Below are positions 23,903-35,200 of a stretch of 64,000 nt of DNA, one piece after another. The stretch's first letter is position 1; each line of letters begins with the position of its first letter. Below the pieces are notes generated by a model that ran no database searches, was not told the DNA's origin, and saw nothing but the letters and a program-made list of their open reading frames with translations. The stretch is taken from NCBI GenBank assembly GCA_009767595.1, contig VSDK01025442.1, forward strand, positions 205,664-269,663, in the 5' to 3' direction. The translations under genes were made by a program, and so were the position numbers. The DNA is from Symbiodinium kawagutii (lineage: Eukaryota; Sar; Dinophyceae; Suessiales; Symbiodiniaceae).

Positions 23903-26900
23903 CTGCAGCAACAAGATCGATGTGACAGATCCCCCTCGACATTGAACAATGACTCCTTCAATTGATGGATTTTTGGCGAACATGACATGTTCCACACTCT
24001 CTATGTTTCAAAAGGGTATCAAAGCATTCCACGCATTTAGGTGATGCTGGTTTTTTTGGATGGTTCAAGGATTTTAGCGAGCTGCTTCTGCACAAAACAA
24101 GCCAGGCTGACTTTTGTGCTCTGTGTGCTGGAACACTTTGTACAGCCGATACTTCGGATTGCTCTTGAACTGCACAGCGTCGACACATCTATTCAATCCA
24201 ATACTCTGCAAAGCGGTGATCGAATTCATATGTGGAAATTTGAACTTCAACAATGATTTTTCCAACACCAAATTCGTCGTTGATGAAAATTCCATATCGA
24301 AGAATGTTTTTTCACAGAAATTGCTCAAAATCATTATGCACTGCACCTTGCGGTCTGGGTGTGGCCTTCCTTTCTGCGAGGCTTTGATTGCTTCGACATA
24401 CTCCCTGTAATCAAGAAGACTAGGAACGTTTCTGCACAAGCTGATCTATTATCAAAAAATTATATCGCCTCTAAAGCTCAGGAAACCTTGACACAAAAGG
24501 GGTGAAATAAAAGAATGGCAGGACATAGATGACAGCTTGTCGATGAAAGATCGAAAGAAATTGGACTTCTAGAATATCTTGAGGACATGCACCATTTCCA
24601 TACCAAGGATCTTTCCAGCTTCAGTGGATCCATATTTTTGCTCCAGATCAAAAAGGGACATCTCCAAGTAAACATCATCGTTCTTTGATCGGTTCTTCCT
24701 GAAGCAGCAATGCACAGGTTCAAACAATAGTCATAATGTTAATTCTTGATTGTGTTTCACGCATGCCACCGAAGCTCGAAGAAACCGAGCCCACAACTTC
24801 CACACTGCGCCTAGGACGGCTGCACGGTTCAGCTATCACCCAATGCAAGCACTGCAGCTGGGGCTACACCTGAAATGTGGCCAAGGCGCATCTCATCTGC
24901 AAGCAGAAACTGTTTGAGCAGCTGGAACCTAAGCCAGAAATTCACACATATTGATAATATAAGTTCTAAGAAGTGTCAAATCTCGTTTTTGAGCTACCTG
25001 CTTCTTGGTGTGGTTTCCAGCAGCAGCAGCATACTTCTCCATCAGCTCTGCAGGTAGGTCTGCAAAAAGCATTGAATGGTGAACAGCTATGATCATGAAA
25101 TTGTGTGGGATTCATCAAGAACTTGTTTGACTTGATTTGCAAGCCTCCACGGTCAAATCTCCGATCCATGGCTGCGTACAAGCACCGTCGCTCCTGAGAA
25201 TATGATGACTATCCACAACCTACAAGAATTGTGTTTTGTAAGCAAGACATTTGAAACAATCACTAAAACAGCTTTGGTGAACATATCGCAGCGCTCCTTA
25301 ACATCAAGTTGACTGGGGGCTGAAAGATTCTGAATCATGCTTTTCTGATCTTCCGAAAGGTGTTTTACCTCAAGGATTTTGGAGGAAAGCAAGCTGAAGA
25401 CGAAACCAAGGACAAAAGCAATTCTGAGCTGCTGGCCCTATGCAATCGTCCTTTCTCATCACGGACAGCCAGGCCCCTGACAACACCATCCTGGTTCGGA
25501 GGGATGGCTTGGATGTTGAAACTCAATCAAGTGACTCATTCAAGACCATAAAGATGGCTGTTTGAATTTGATCAAGCGAAGAATGCACCTGTGGAATCGT
25601 AGTTGATGTATCAGAACGTCTCCTGGGCACAGGCGTGTTCACCACTGGTTTTTGTTTTCATATCTATAGTCTATAGTGAAGAAATACGAGCATCTATGAA
25701 CTTCAAGCGTAAAGCAGTCGAGTTTCCATGATCGAGGATTCTCACCATCATCCCATTGATGACCTTCCCACCTACTTTCATCAACATCTTTCCAATCGCT
25801 GGATTGCTGCTCGGTAGGCGCCCAGTTGCTTTCAGCATCCCAGCCGCCCTCATGATTCCACTCATTCTGTGTCCAATCACTTGAATTCCACTCTTGCTCA
25901 TTCCAATCACCATACCAATCATCATTCCACCCACCTCCATGGGCGTTCAATTCAGCACCTGCATCAGTTGCACTTGGTGTGCATTCAAAAGTACACCTGT
26001 GCCAAAAGTGATCAATGTTCCTCCTAAAAAATCATATCATGTCATGTATGTTTGACCATTTTCAGCTGTCAGGACCAGGCCTTGGTTCTCTGTTGGGTTC
26101 TCCTGCTTGGTCCACAAACTGCACAATGTAAGTTGTTTCTTTTCGACATTGTTTTTGGCCAACTGTGCAACTGGATATACCCTTGGTGTTCGGACCACGC
26201 TCTTCAAATCATCCAATCTAGTTTGTTTCATCTGCTCTGGGCTGCCCCTGTCCTGTGATTTCTTTGTATGCTCTGGGTCTTGTGCAGCATTGTTCGTTGT
26301 CGATGCTTCGGCAGGTTGGTCTCCGTCCTTTGGGCTGGTGGTTGCTGGCACTGGCGCACCTGCAACCCTGTAAGGAAAGAACATAGTATGAGGCGATGGA
26401 ACGATCTTAAAGTTCTCTTCTGTAGCTGCCGCTTGGTTTGTCTCCTTGGTCTCTCCCTCATGGTTGTGCTGGTTAGTTTTCTTGTTGGTCGATGGCTGTG
26501 GCTCTTCTGCTGATTGTTGCTGTCTCTTCCATCCCTTCTCTACATCAGCGTCTGGATCTTTGGATTTCTTCTTGGTCGGTCGCTCTGGCGTTGTTGGCTC
26601 TTCAGCCAATGGCTGTTCTGCATCAGTGCCATGCCCCTTGGTTTTCTTCTTGCGCGATGGTTCTGGCTCTGCTGACTCTTCAGCTGATTGTTTTGCTTTC
26701 TTTGGCAGGTTCACTGCATCAGCGTCTGCCTCTTTTGCTTTCTTACTCATCGGTGGCTCCATTGTTGTCGGCTCTTCTGTTGTTTGCTTTGCTTTCTTCG
26801 ATGACTTTTCTGCCTCAGTGTCTGCATGCTTTGCTTTCTTGCCGGTCGATGCATCTTGCTCTTCTGTTGCCTGCTTTGCTTTCTTCGATGACTTTTCTGC

Positions 26901-27689
26901 CTCAGTGTCTGCATGCTTTGCTTTCTTGCCGGTCGATGCATCTTGCTCTTCTGTTGCCTGCTTTGCTTTCTTCGATGACTTTTCTGCCTCAGCGTCTGCC
27001 TCTTTTGCTTTCTTGCTGATCGGTGGCTCCATTGTTGTTGGCTCTTCTGTTGTTTGTTTTGCTTTCTTCGATGACTTTTCTGCCTCAGTGACTCAGTGTC
27101 TGCATGCTTTGCTTTCTTGCCGGTCGATGCATCTTGCTCTTCTGTTGCCTGCTTTGCTTTCTTTGGTGGCTTTTCTGCATCAGAGTCTGACTGCTTTGCT
27201 TTCTTTCTAATTGGTGGCTCCATTGTTGTTGGCTCTTCTGTTGCTTTCTTTGTTTTCTTCGACGACTGTTCTACGTCAGTGTCTGTCTGTTTTGCTTTCT
27301 TGCTGGTTGGCGCATCTGTCTCTTCTGTTGCCTGCTTTGCTCTCTTCGATGGCTTTTCTGGATCAGCGTCTGACTGATTTGCTTTTTTATTGGTCGATAC
27401 CTCTGGCTCTTCTGCTGTGTGCTTTGCTTTCTTCGATGTTTTCTCTTCATCAGTGTCTAATGATGCACCTTTCTTCTTGGTGGATCCCTCAGGATCAGCT
27501 GAAGCTGCGCTTGCTGGGCTTGTTTTTGTCTTCCCTTGTCCCTTTCCTTTGAAAAGGCCAAGGCCTTTCGCTGCCAAGATTGCTAGAACTTGTTGCTTGC
27601 CTTTGCTTGCTCCCTTGGTGGTTTCACGGGATGGTATGTTTGCTTTCGATGGTCGTTCTACACCAGGATCATCTTCTTTTGTCGCAGCC
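23547..27689 (-). CDS. Lys-rich repeat protein joined to dinoflagellate-family exons
   Basis: Exons in order: 26057-27689 (Lys/Ala/Glu repeats), 25746-25958 (Trp-rich), 25547-25644, about 25350-25450, 25145-25193, 25002-25059, 24870-24928 (FQLLKQFLLADEM), 24604-24698 (YLEMSLFDLEQKYG), about 24350-24430 (DYREYVEAIK), a stretch near 24100, and 23547-23902. Several neighbouring phases agree: 26057 with 25958, 25746 with 25644, and 25145, 25002 and 24870 in series. One donor is GC. The middle exons resemble, from memory, the N-terminal half of a dispersed dinoflagellate family. The product is probably nuclear and highly charged; its function is unknown. The first exon carries a frameshift (see 27087). 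Whether this gene continues into 22.8 kb and below is unclear. Confidence 0.55.
25746..25958 (-). CDS. Trp/Asp/Asn-rich exon
   Basis: The frame reads GGWNDDWYGDWNEQEWN and continues with SDWTQNEWN. It contains more than a dozen Trp residues at 4-8 residue spacing. The acceptor is CTGATGCAG and the donor GTGAGA. It starts in phase 1, which fits the end of the previous exon. The shifted frame would be Met/Gly-rich and is less likely. Confidence 0.6.
26057..27689 (-). CDS. Exon with KKAK repeats, frameshifted at 27087
   Basis: The acceptor CTGCATCAG precedes 27689. The peptide is low in hydrophobic residues and built of repeats of about 29 residues containing SKKAKQATEE, DASTGKKAKHA and DTEAEKS. 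Two neighbouring units (26791-26964) are identical at the DNA level, pointing to recent tandem duplication. An extra 8 bp at about 27087-27094 shifts the frame; without it the repeats would read through in one frame. The donor at 26056 is GTCAAA. Such Lys-rich repeats occur in nucleolar and DNA-binding tails; the function here is inferred only. Confidence 0.65.
26791..26964. repeat. 87-bp coding tandem repeat, two identical units
   Basis: Units at 26791-26877 and 26878-26964 are identical and 87 bp long, so the 29-residue peptide repeat stays in frame. Diverged copies extend on both sides. Confidence 0.9.
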
Positions 27690-27817
27690 CTGATGCAGGA
27701 CAATGGTGGATTTCTATGTGCAGACTGTATCGAAAGCTGCTGCAACATGGAAGAATGCAGCTTAGCAGCATAGCAATCCCAACCGAAGCTCAGCCCACAC
27801 ACCTCATTTTGGGACAT

Positions 27818-28285
27818 GTGAATTTCACGAAATTTCACGTTCAGCTACTCACATAGATGATTTATGTTGCTATCTTCACGGAATTTCACGTTTTCAGATT
27901 TTTACAAATTTGGTACAAACCATTGTTCTTGAATATGTAAGACTTCAAATTTCACTTCAATTTCATGGACTGATCGTGAAATTCACGTTCACAAACGTGA
28001 AATTCACGTTGAGTGGAACTATACTGGTAAAGAAAAACATGAAATTCACTAACCAAATAGGTGGATGGATTGTGAATTTCACAAACAACATCACATAATT
28101 CAAAACCCTGTGTCAAAACGTGAATTTCACAATCAGTGAGTCATACATCACAGCGATCACACGTGAAATTCACGAAATATCAACTGTTGCGAAGTAGCTG
28201 GTATGATCAGAGCCGTGAATTTCACAAACAACGGGAAAGGAGATCGTGAATTTCATGAAATTTCAAACAAAACGTGAATTTCATG
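27818..28285. repeat. Cluster of CGTGAAATTCACG palindromes
   Basis: About twelve copies of GTGAAATTCAC or its complement GTGAATTTCAC, several with flanking C and G (27975-27987, 27996-28008, 28162-28174). Spacing is irregular, roughly 20-70 bp. The cluster lies just 5' of the Lys-rich exon on the minus strand. I saw no such motif elsewhere in the window. Confidence 0.9.
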
Positions 28286-30200
28286 TACGTCAATTCGCCT
28301 GGAATGGGATCCAAGATATGCTGCCAAAGAACACCCCTGGTTGGTGGGAGCAAGGCCAGGTCAGGAGAGGACTCGAGGACGCAAACACTCACTCTGGGCA
28401 ATAGATGGCACATCATCAAGTTTGCATTCGCAATGAATTATGATTGATTCCAAGCAACTGATTTCCAACAGCTGGATCGAAAGTGTCAGAGTCAACAATC
28501 AAAAAATCCATGTAGCTCAGAAGGATCCAAGACTGACACAGCTAAAGCAAAGGTGTTGACAAGTTGTTTTCCCCACTTGTGTCGGTTTGGCAATCCAAAG
28601 CATGATCACATCACGCTAACCAACCTTTTCGAATTTGCATGGGCATTTTGACCATGGCTGTTCAACACCCCGAAGCTCAAAAGATGACAGCGTCAATCGA
28701 GCATTTGCTCAAGTCCACTGTCCGAGGAATCGTCACCGATATCTTGGAAATGGAGGCCTGCGTCTGGCTCAATACCAGGCGCTTTGGCTTTCCTCGGGGC
28801 AGCTTCAGAACGAATATGAACCAGGTGACTCACAATCTGGTTGCTCACACGCAATCTAATTATGAATCAACTCAGCTTGAAATGCAACCAAAGTTCACAT
28901 GGTTGCTGACCAGGGAAGCTACCTAGCCAAGCCGTGGGATTGAGATAGAAAACAAACGGGTAATTGAAACAAGGAACTCCAAACAATGTCTGGTTTATGA
29001 CAGCTCTATTCGAATTCGATAACACAAGATTTCTCAAGGCTTTGTTGCTTTGAAAAAAACACCTGCACCCAAATGAGGAATGATGCTGCAGTACTTGAAC
29101 GATGGTTTCAAAATGTGGGAAAATTTTGAATCTCCTAGCCAAGATTGGTTGATAAACCCAACTCAATCCCACTCACCATTCACCAAGCCTTTAAGCCAAA
29201 ACGAATCGGGTATGCTCCTGACTCGGTCAAGTGAGGGCCACCCTGAATCTTGGGAACACCAGCTCGATCTCGGTAGTGTCGAACAAGCTTCAGGTTCAAC
29301 GAACTCTTGAGTCTTGCCAGCCGTTCCCTGGACAATTGCTCGCTGATGTTCAATGGCACAATGGTAAGCATCATCAGTTCATTGAACTTACAAAGTCATC
29401 ATGTCACTGGCACACTGATTCAGATGGCCTGACCAAAGGATCGATTTTTTCGCCTAAACCGAGGAGGTATGGAGCAGTGGTGAACAAAGTGATCCTTTTC
29501 CTTAGATCAGGCAGCAATGGCTCCAAGGGTTGAACCATAAGATAAACTGCTTTTCAGTGTATGCCATATCTCAAAAAAACAATCCTTTAGCCATGTCTCT
29601 CGCTGCGAGCGCCAAATGCGCCCAAAGGCACCGAAATGGCATGGCATTTGCGCCGTTTGAGCATCTCCTGGCCACTTGGCGATTTCGTTCTAGCTTGTGG
29701 AGCCACTCTGAACACGCATGTTTTTCAAAGTCTAGGTTGGGTGTTTCCACGCCTCAACAGGTCGGTAAGTCCATAAGAGAGTCGACATGGGTTGCTCGAT
29801 GCAGTAATGCACGCCTTTGCGAAAGGCATATTCGCACCTGGGGCACCCAAGATACTGGAATCACTTGGTCTCTTTACTGGCGATGAATTGATCATTGATG
29901 GCGACACTACTGCAATCAGGAACTAATTAAACTTACTGGTCATGAGTTGGACACTGATTAGAAAACTAAAGCAGTTAGTAAGCAAATAAATATATTCGAG
30001 ATGAGTTGGACACTGACATGGAAACTAATGCAATCAGGAAGCAGGTAAATCACCCGCCGTATGAGCCTGTTGGCCCGTCTCACACACCGATGTTTGCGAC
30101 TTCCTTCAACATGTTCACAGCAAGAAATTGAAAGCGCACAAGTTCCATTACACAGACATGTTTTTGGACAGTTTGATGCATGTGAGCATGTGAGCATGTC
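28286..30200. other. Stretch with no firm gene
   Basis: There is a plus-strand frame of about 95 codons at 28639-28926 and a minus-strand frame ending at 28706 (DIGDDSSDSGLEQMLD). Neither has convincing splice borders or a known motif. A degenerate tandem repeat of about 58 bp is at 29893-30056. Confidence 0.4.
29893..30056. repeat. Degenerate tandem repeat, about 58 bp, three copies
   Basis: ATGAGTTGGACACTGA starts two units at 29943 and 30001; a third, more diverged unit starts near 29893. Each contains a variant of GCAATCAGGAA. Confidence 0.65.
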
Positions 30201-30235
30201 AGCATCAATGCACCCAGCACACCCAGCCTCGAGCC

Positions 30236-30710
30236 CTCGTAAATGTTCTTCCTGTGGACCCCCTTGCCAAAAATATCCACGTTGAACATGGAGGTGCCAC
30301 CCAGTACAAACAGGTGGATCGAAGCGTCCTGACCTGCAGCAGCTCCACAATGCTCTGCAAATGACATGGCAGCAGGCTGCAAACAAAAAACACAGTAACA
30401 CATCGTGCACGCACGCATGCATGTTCGATAGATATTGTTTTCAAGGCACTCCCTGTAGCGCGCTGAGAAAACCTGCCGTTGTCAACAGGTCCATCAAGAC
30501 ATTGTACTTGACCTTCAGGTCACATGCATGAACTACTTGCTAACTACAATTCCAAAAACTCCGATGAATGTGTGTTTCCTTCTAGTATCCATCATGTAGC
30601 TAAGGAACATCACGGCGTGCTGATCTCAAATCGAACAACCTTGCAGCGCACGCTATGTTGCCAACACCGGCAAACTCCTCCTGCACGTGCGTGGAATCAC
30701 AGATGTTCAC
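30236..30710 (-). CDS. Exons of an unidentified gene
   Basis: Three minus-strand frames look coding: 30640-30710 (VNICDSTHVQEEFAGVG, acceptor GGGGGAG, donor GTTGTT), about 30460-30530 (CDLKVKYNVLMDLLTTA) and about 30236-30345 (SIHLFVLGGTSMFNVDIFGK). Composition and splice-like borders support coding, but I could not make all phases agree. No family is recognised. They lie between the microexon gene and the Lys-rich gene, in the same orientation. Confidence 0.45.
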
Positions 30711-31635
30711 CTCCCCCAAGGATTTGAGTAGCACAGTCAGCAAAATCGCCAAATGCGAAAACTGCATGGCGAAAAAGCTGCTGTCAAAACACGGGCCAGC
30801 ACTTCAAGAAAAATCGGCTTGAGCTTCTGATGCAAGGACCAGTGTGTTTTCAAAGACAATTTCGAGGCTGCATAAAATCATGCTGAGCAAAACACAGCAC
30901 TGAATGAACTCTTGCAAGCAAACAAAGCAACATTCACTATGCACGCAATGCACAAGCAGGGGGCAGCAGGGGGGCGCACCACTACAAAGCCAGAAAAGTC
31001 CAACGCACATCGCCTGCAAACACCAAATGATTTGAACTTCAATGACAGCTTTCCACTTCATATATATAAATATATACTAAAGCAAAAATCGTTCGGTTCA
31101 AGAAACTGGCGGGGCAGCCGATTTTTGTCTGTCTCTCGTGGTCTAAGGATTGCGTTGCTTTGCAACTAGTGAAATCCAACACATGGTACATCACGTGTTG
31201 TCCTCACAAACCCAGCCAAGAATATGTTTGGACAAAGCGACCATCACATTTACACATGACAAGCACGATGGAAACATGTCACATTCACACATGTTGAGAA
31301 GGTAGCCACCTCGTCCAACCTCATTCTCCCCCGGCCCCCAAGTGCAGAACTTCAGTCTGCACGTTGTTTCAAAACAAAGGCCGCACGAAAGGATCCAATG
31401 ATGTGCAATGGAGATCACACCCCAAAAACAAGCAAACCAAACAACATATGTAATTTACTCTTAACCAGCTTATATTTAGCACCAATTGAGATAACAACAA
31501 ACACCCACAGAAAACACTTGCACGCACCATGGAAAGCAAATCCCGTCATTACACATCACACTATGATCTTGCAGGCCATAGCTTTGCTACCTGTTAGCCA
31601 AAAAGGTTTGGAACCAGCCAACTACAAACAAAACA

Positions 31636-32235
31636 CTAGTATCGACGACGCTTCTGCTCACTAGGCGAAAGCTTGTTCACAATCTCAGCTCGCTTTGCCG
31701 AAGATTTCCACATCTTCAAAGCAAGCTGATAGTCAACTCCATCGTCTCGCATGTCTTGGATGTAGCTCCGCATTGCCTCCGTCAAAGGACCATTGTTGGG
31801 CGCCCTTTTCTGATTTCCATCTGTCATGGCTTTCTTCTTCGTCGTCTTCGTCTTCTTGCCATCTGTGTTCTTAGTATTCTTGTCCTTCTTGATCTTGCTC
31901 TCAGTCTCTGGCACGGTGTCTGTGTCTGGTTGGTCAGTAGTCTTAGATCTTGGCTTCTTTCTTTCTGGCTCAGTCTCAGTCTTCTTCTTCTTCTCGTTCT
32001 TTTCTTTTTCTTTCATCTCCTTTTCCAACCTTTTGGCTGCTGCAAGCTGGGCTTTTTTCATGGGGTGGGGAACACAAGGAGGAGTTGGCAAGTCTTGGAT
32101 GAAAGATTCTCTCAGATTTGGCGGGGGGGTGCTCAACATTGGGGCACGTGCTGATGTTGGGCCCCCATCATTTGCAACCCGTTCCCAGGATGCAATTTGA
32201 TGGGCCAGATCTTGATCCTTGCGCATCTGCAAATC
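31636..32235 (-). CDS. Last exon of the microexon gene, Lys/Glu-rich
   Basis: The acceptor TTTCAATCAG precedes 32235; 199 codons to a stop. The N-terminal part reads DLQMRKDQDLAHQIASWERV; then comes a Lys/Glu coiled-coil-like run (EKEMKEKEKNEKKKK) and a basic stretch. The C-terminus YIQDMRDDGVDYQLALKMWK, followed by KLSPSEQKRRRY, looks conserved and structured. Confidence 0.8.
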   Translation of the reverse strand, partial: DLQMRKDQDLAHQIASWERVANDGGPTSARAPMLSTPPPNLRESFIQDLPTPPCVPHPMKKAQLAAAKRLEKEMKEKEKNEKKKKTETEPERKKPRSKTTDQPDTDTVPETESKIKKDKNTKNTDGKKTKTTKKKAMTDGNQKRAPNNGPLTEAMRSYIQDMRDDGVDYQLALKMWKSSAKRAEIVNKLSPSEQKRRRY

Positions 32236-35200
32236 CTGATTGAAAAGGCAACAGTTCAGTAACCAATGACAAAGAACATCGTAGCACAAACTGCATCTAG
32301 TACTTAGGCTGCAGGAACATGTCACGCAAAGCAAGAGTCCTTATCATCCCACTCCCACAACTCATCGTCCTGGAACAGCAGCACATCAAGAATAACATTG
32401 TTTGCGCTCAGTGAGTTGCAGCAATCGTCCTTCCCCCAGAAAGCCGCACAAGCACCATGATCCTCACCAAGGAATCTGCATAATGAAAAAAGATCATACT
32501 TGATCACAATTGTTAGCAGCATTCAGGCATACAAGGCAACAGTCCTCGCTGTCCAGCACAGTGGCACAACTGCCATGGTCCTGAAACAGGATTTGAGCGT
32601 CGCAATGCAGAAACACACTGGCACCCAAGCACTCTGCAGTCCTTGCAAGCCAACGTAGAGGCACCACCGCTTTCATCCTGCACCAGTGAACAAATAACAG
32701 GTAGAGCTTGATGTTGTCACGGTTACTGAACAGTATGCACTGCTAAAGCTGTTGAATCCTCGTCATTCTGCAAAGCCTGGCACGCAATGTCCTGCAGCAC
32801 TGGCACATGCGACAAGTGTTGAAAAAAAAAAGAAAGCAGTTTGCAAACTCAAACCAAAAGTAACCGAAAACTCATTCGTTCCTGATCTGCTTCCAAAATC
32901 TCGGAACCATCGTCCTGCCACAACACGCAATCAAATTTGTCAACCAGTATTACAATAAGCTCACTTGAAAACATTGCAAAAGAACTGTCCTTGCACTTCT
33001 CTGTTGCAGAATGACCTCCAGAGTCCTGCCAAGCACATGTCAAAATGTTGCTTCATCACTGTCACTGAAGGGTGACAAGATGGAAGGGAAAGTTCCTGCC
33101 AGCAACGCACAATCCACTCAGCCTACAATCAAACAACTCAAGTCATCAAGTCAAATCCCTCAAAATTTCGATCCTGGCCATCCTCCAAGTTGACATGGTC
33201 TCCATCTTCCTGCAGGAAGAGCACAAAAGCATCCAAAGCAAAAGAATAACACGCTAATCATGCACGAGCACGAAGCAGCATCGCTCTTAGCCCCCAGCAT
33301 TCCACATATACTCCCCCAAGGCCTCCCACAGCCATGCATATATTGCATGGCAACAAGAAAAAGTAAAACAAAACTTGCCTCACGCACGAAAGCATCCCAT
33401 TGCTCATCTGTTGCAACTTCCTGAACTTGGTCTTTTGGACGCATGTGAATAAAACACTGGCATCATCATCCTGATTTTTTGAACATGCTGAGGCGTTGGC
33501 AGACCAAGTATTCAATGCTGCACTAAAATCCACTTCCTCAGCGGAGCCAAAGCACGTGAACGAAGACTGTTGGATAGCAAAGCGATCACAAGAGTACAAG
33601 ACCCTGGCGTTCAAGTGCTGCAATTGCTCAAAGAGGTTGGCTGTAGCCTCAAACGGACAAAGCAGTACAAAGCCACACATGCACAGAACAAGACAAGTAC
33701 ACAAGGGCCGCACAAGGTGATCTGGCCACTCCGGCCATTCCTGCCACAGAAACAACGGTCAATGAAGCAAAGCTTGCAATGGCCACCCAGCCTCAACTTG
33801 AAGCTCAGCTGCTTCGCCGTCTGAGACCTGCGCAGGACGACATCTTTGGACATTATTTCCACCCTGGAGGAATGAAAACAATTCACATCATGAGCCTCGA
33901 TGACATCAGCAGAATTTGCAGCATCACAAAAGTCCTACGCAAACATCAAGACTGTGCATCACTGACCCCAAGCCCACATACACTGAGGAATCTGGCCTGC
34001 AAGTTGTCAATACACCAGTGAACATTCTCCCGATACTCATCCATAAAGCCACGGTACTCTGCCATCATCTGGAACCAAACTTCATCAGAAACCTGCAATC
34101 CAACAAAAGCGAAGAACACAGAGAACACAAATAATAATGACAGCAAACTTGATCCAGGTTAGAAACCAAAAGCGCTGGCCTGGAAGCCATGCTCTAGTTG
34201 ATCACTGGCCTCGAAACAAAATGCATTTTTCAGAGCCACTTTTGAATCAAATAAAAACTGAGTTTGGCACAACTAAAGTCAACAGAGGATCACCGATTTG
34301 TCCGACTGCCTGCCAAAAAGCATCAGCCAACAACAACTACAGTTGAGGACTCACAAAAAAATGTTCCCCACCTGAACCTCCCATCCTTCGTCTTGATCAC
34401 GTCCATCCTGGCAAGCAAGCACGAAAATCAAATATTGGACAGCAAACTTGCAAAATCACAGCATGGCAGACCTGCTCGCCCTCGTGAACATCACAGCCAA
34501 CTGCGTCCTGGAACCAAGAGAGTACTAAGGAATGGACATGGGTACAAACACAAAGCAGCACAGACCTACTCAACATTGCTAGTGTAAGGCTTGCTGCATC
34601 TCAGCATTCCATATCAAATGGTTTGAGCTCAAAGAATGCCTTGTAGGCCTCATAGTCGCAGGCAGATTCGTCCTGCGTGAAATCAACACATGGCTGAACC
34701 AAAGACACGTCGACAGAAGCTCAAGCCTTCTCAGCATTGCCAACCCAAGGGTCATCGCAGCCACCCCATCCATCCTGGCAGCAAAGCACTATGACAAACA
34801 TGGGTGAAATTGAAACATACCAAGACAGACCTGCTCAGCATAGTCTGCAGAATGGTCGCGGCTGCTGCCAGGTCCATCCTGGCATCAAAAAATTCAATCA
34901 CCCCTGAACTTGCCACATGTTGAAACAGAAAAATGACAAACAGCAGCGCAAACCTCATCGGCAATCGCAATCACATCATCATTCTCCCAGAGACGCAATT
35001 GGTCCTGCAAGGCAATTGAAACAGCACTAGCAAAGAAAAATGGAAGCACAGACCTGACCTCATCAGCATGCGTCTGATCATGTTCATCCCAGACTGCAGG
35101 ATCCTGCAATGAAAAGAAATCACAGCTTGAGAGATTTTGCACTGGAAACGAAAAACGAAAACCCAGACCTTATCAGTGACCATCTCATCGTGCTCATTGT

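Noticed and set aside
26446-27552. Long plus-strand frames of 113-254 codons
   Set aside because: They are the antisense of the Lys-rich repeat exon; Phe/Ala/Ser-rich periodic sequence mirrors the codons on the other strand.
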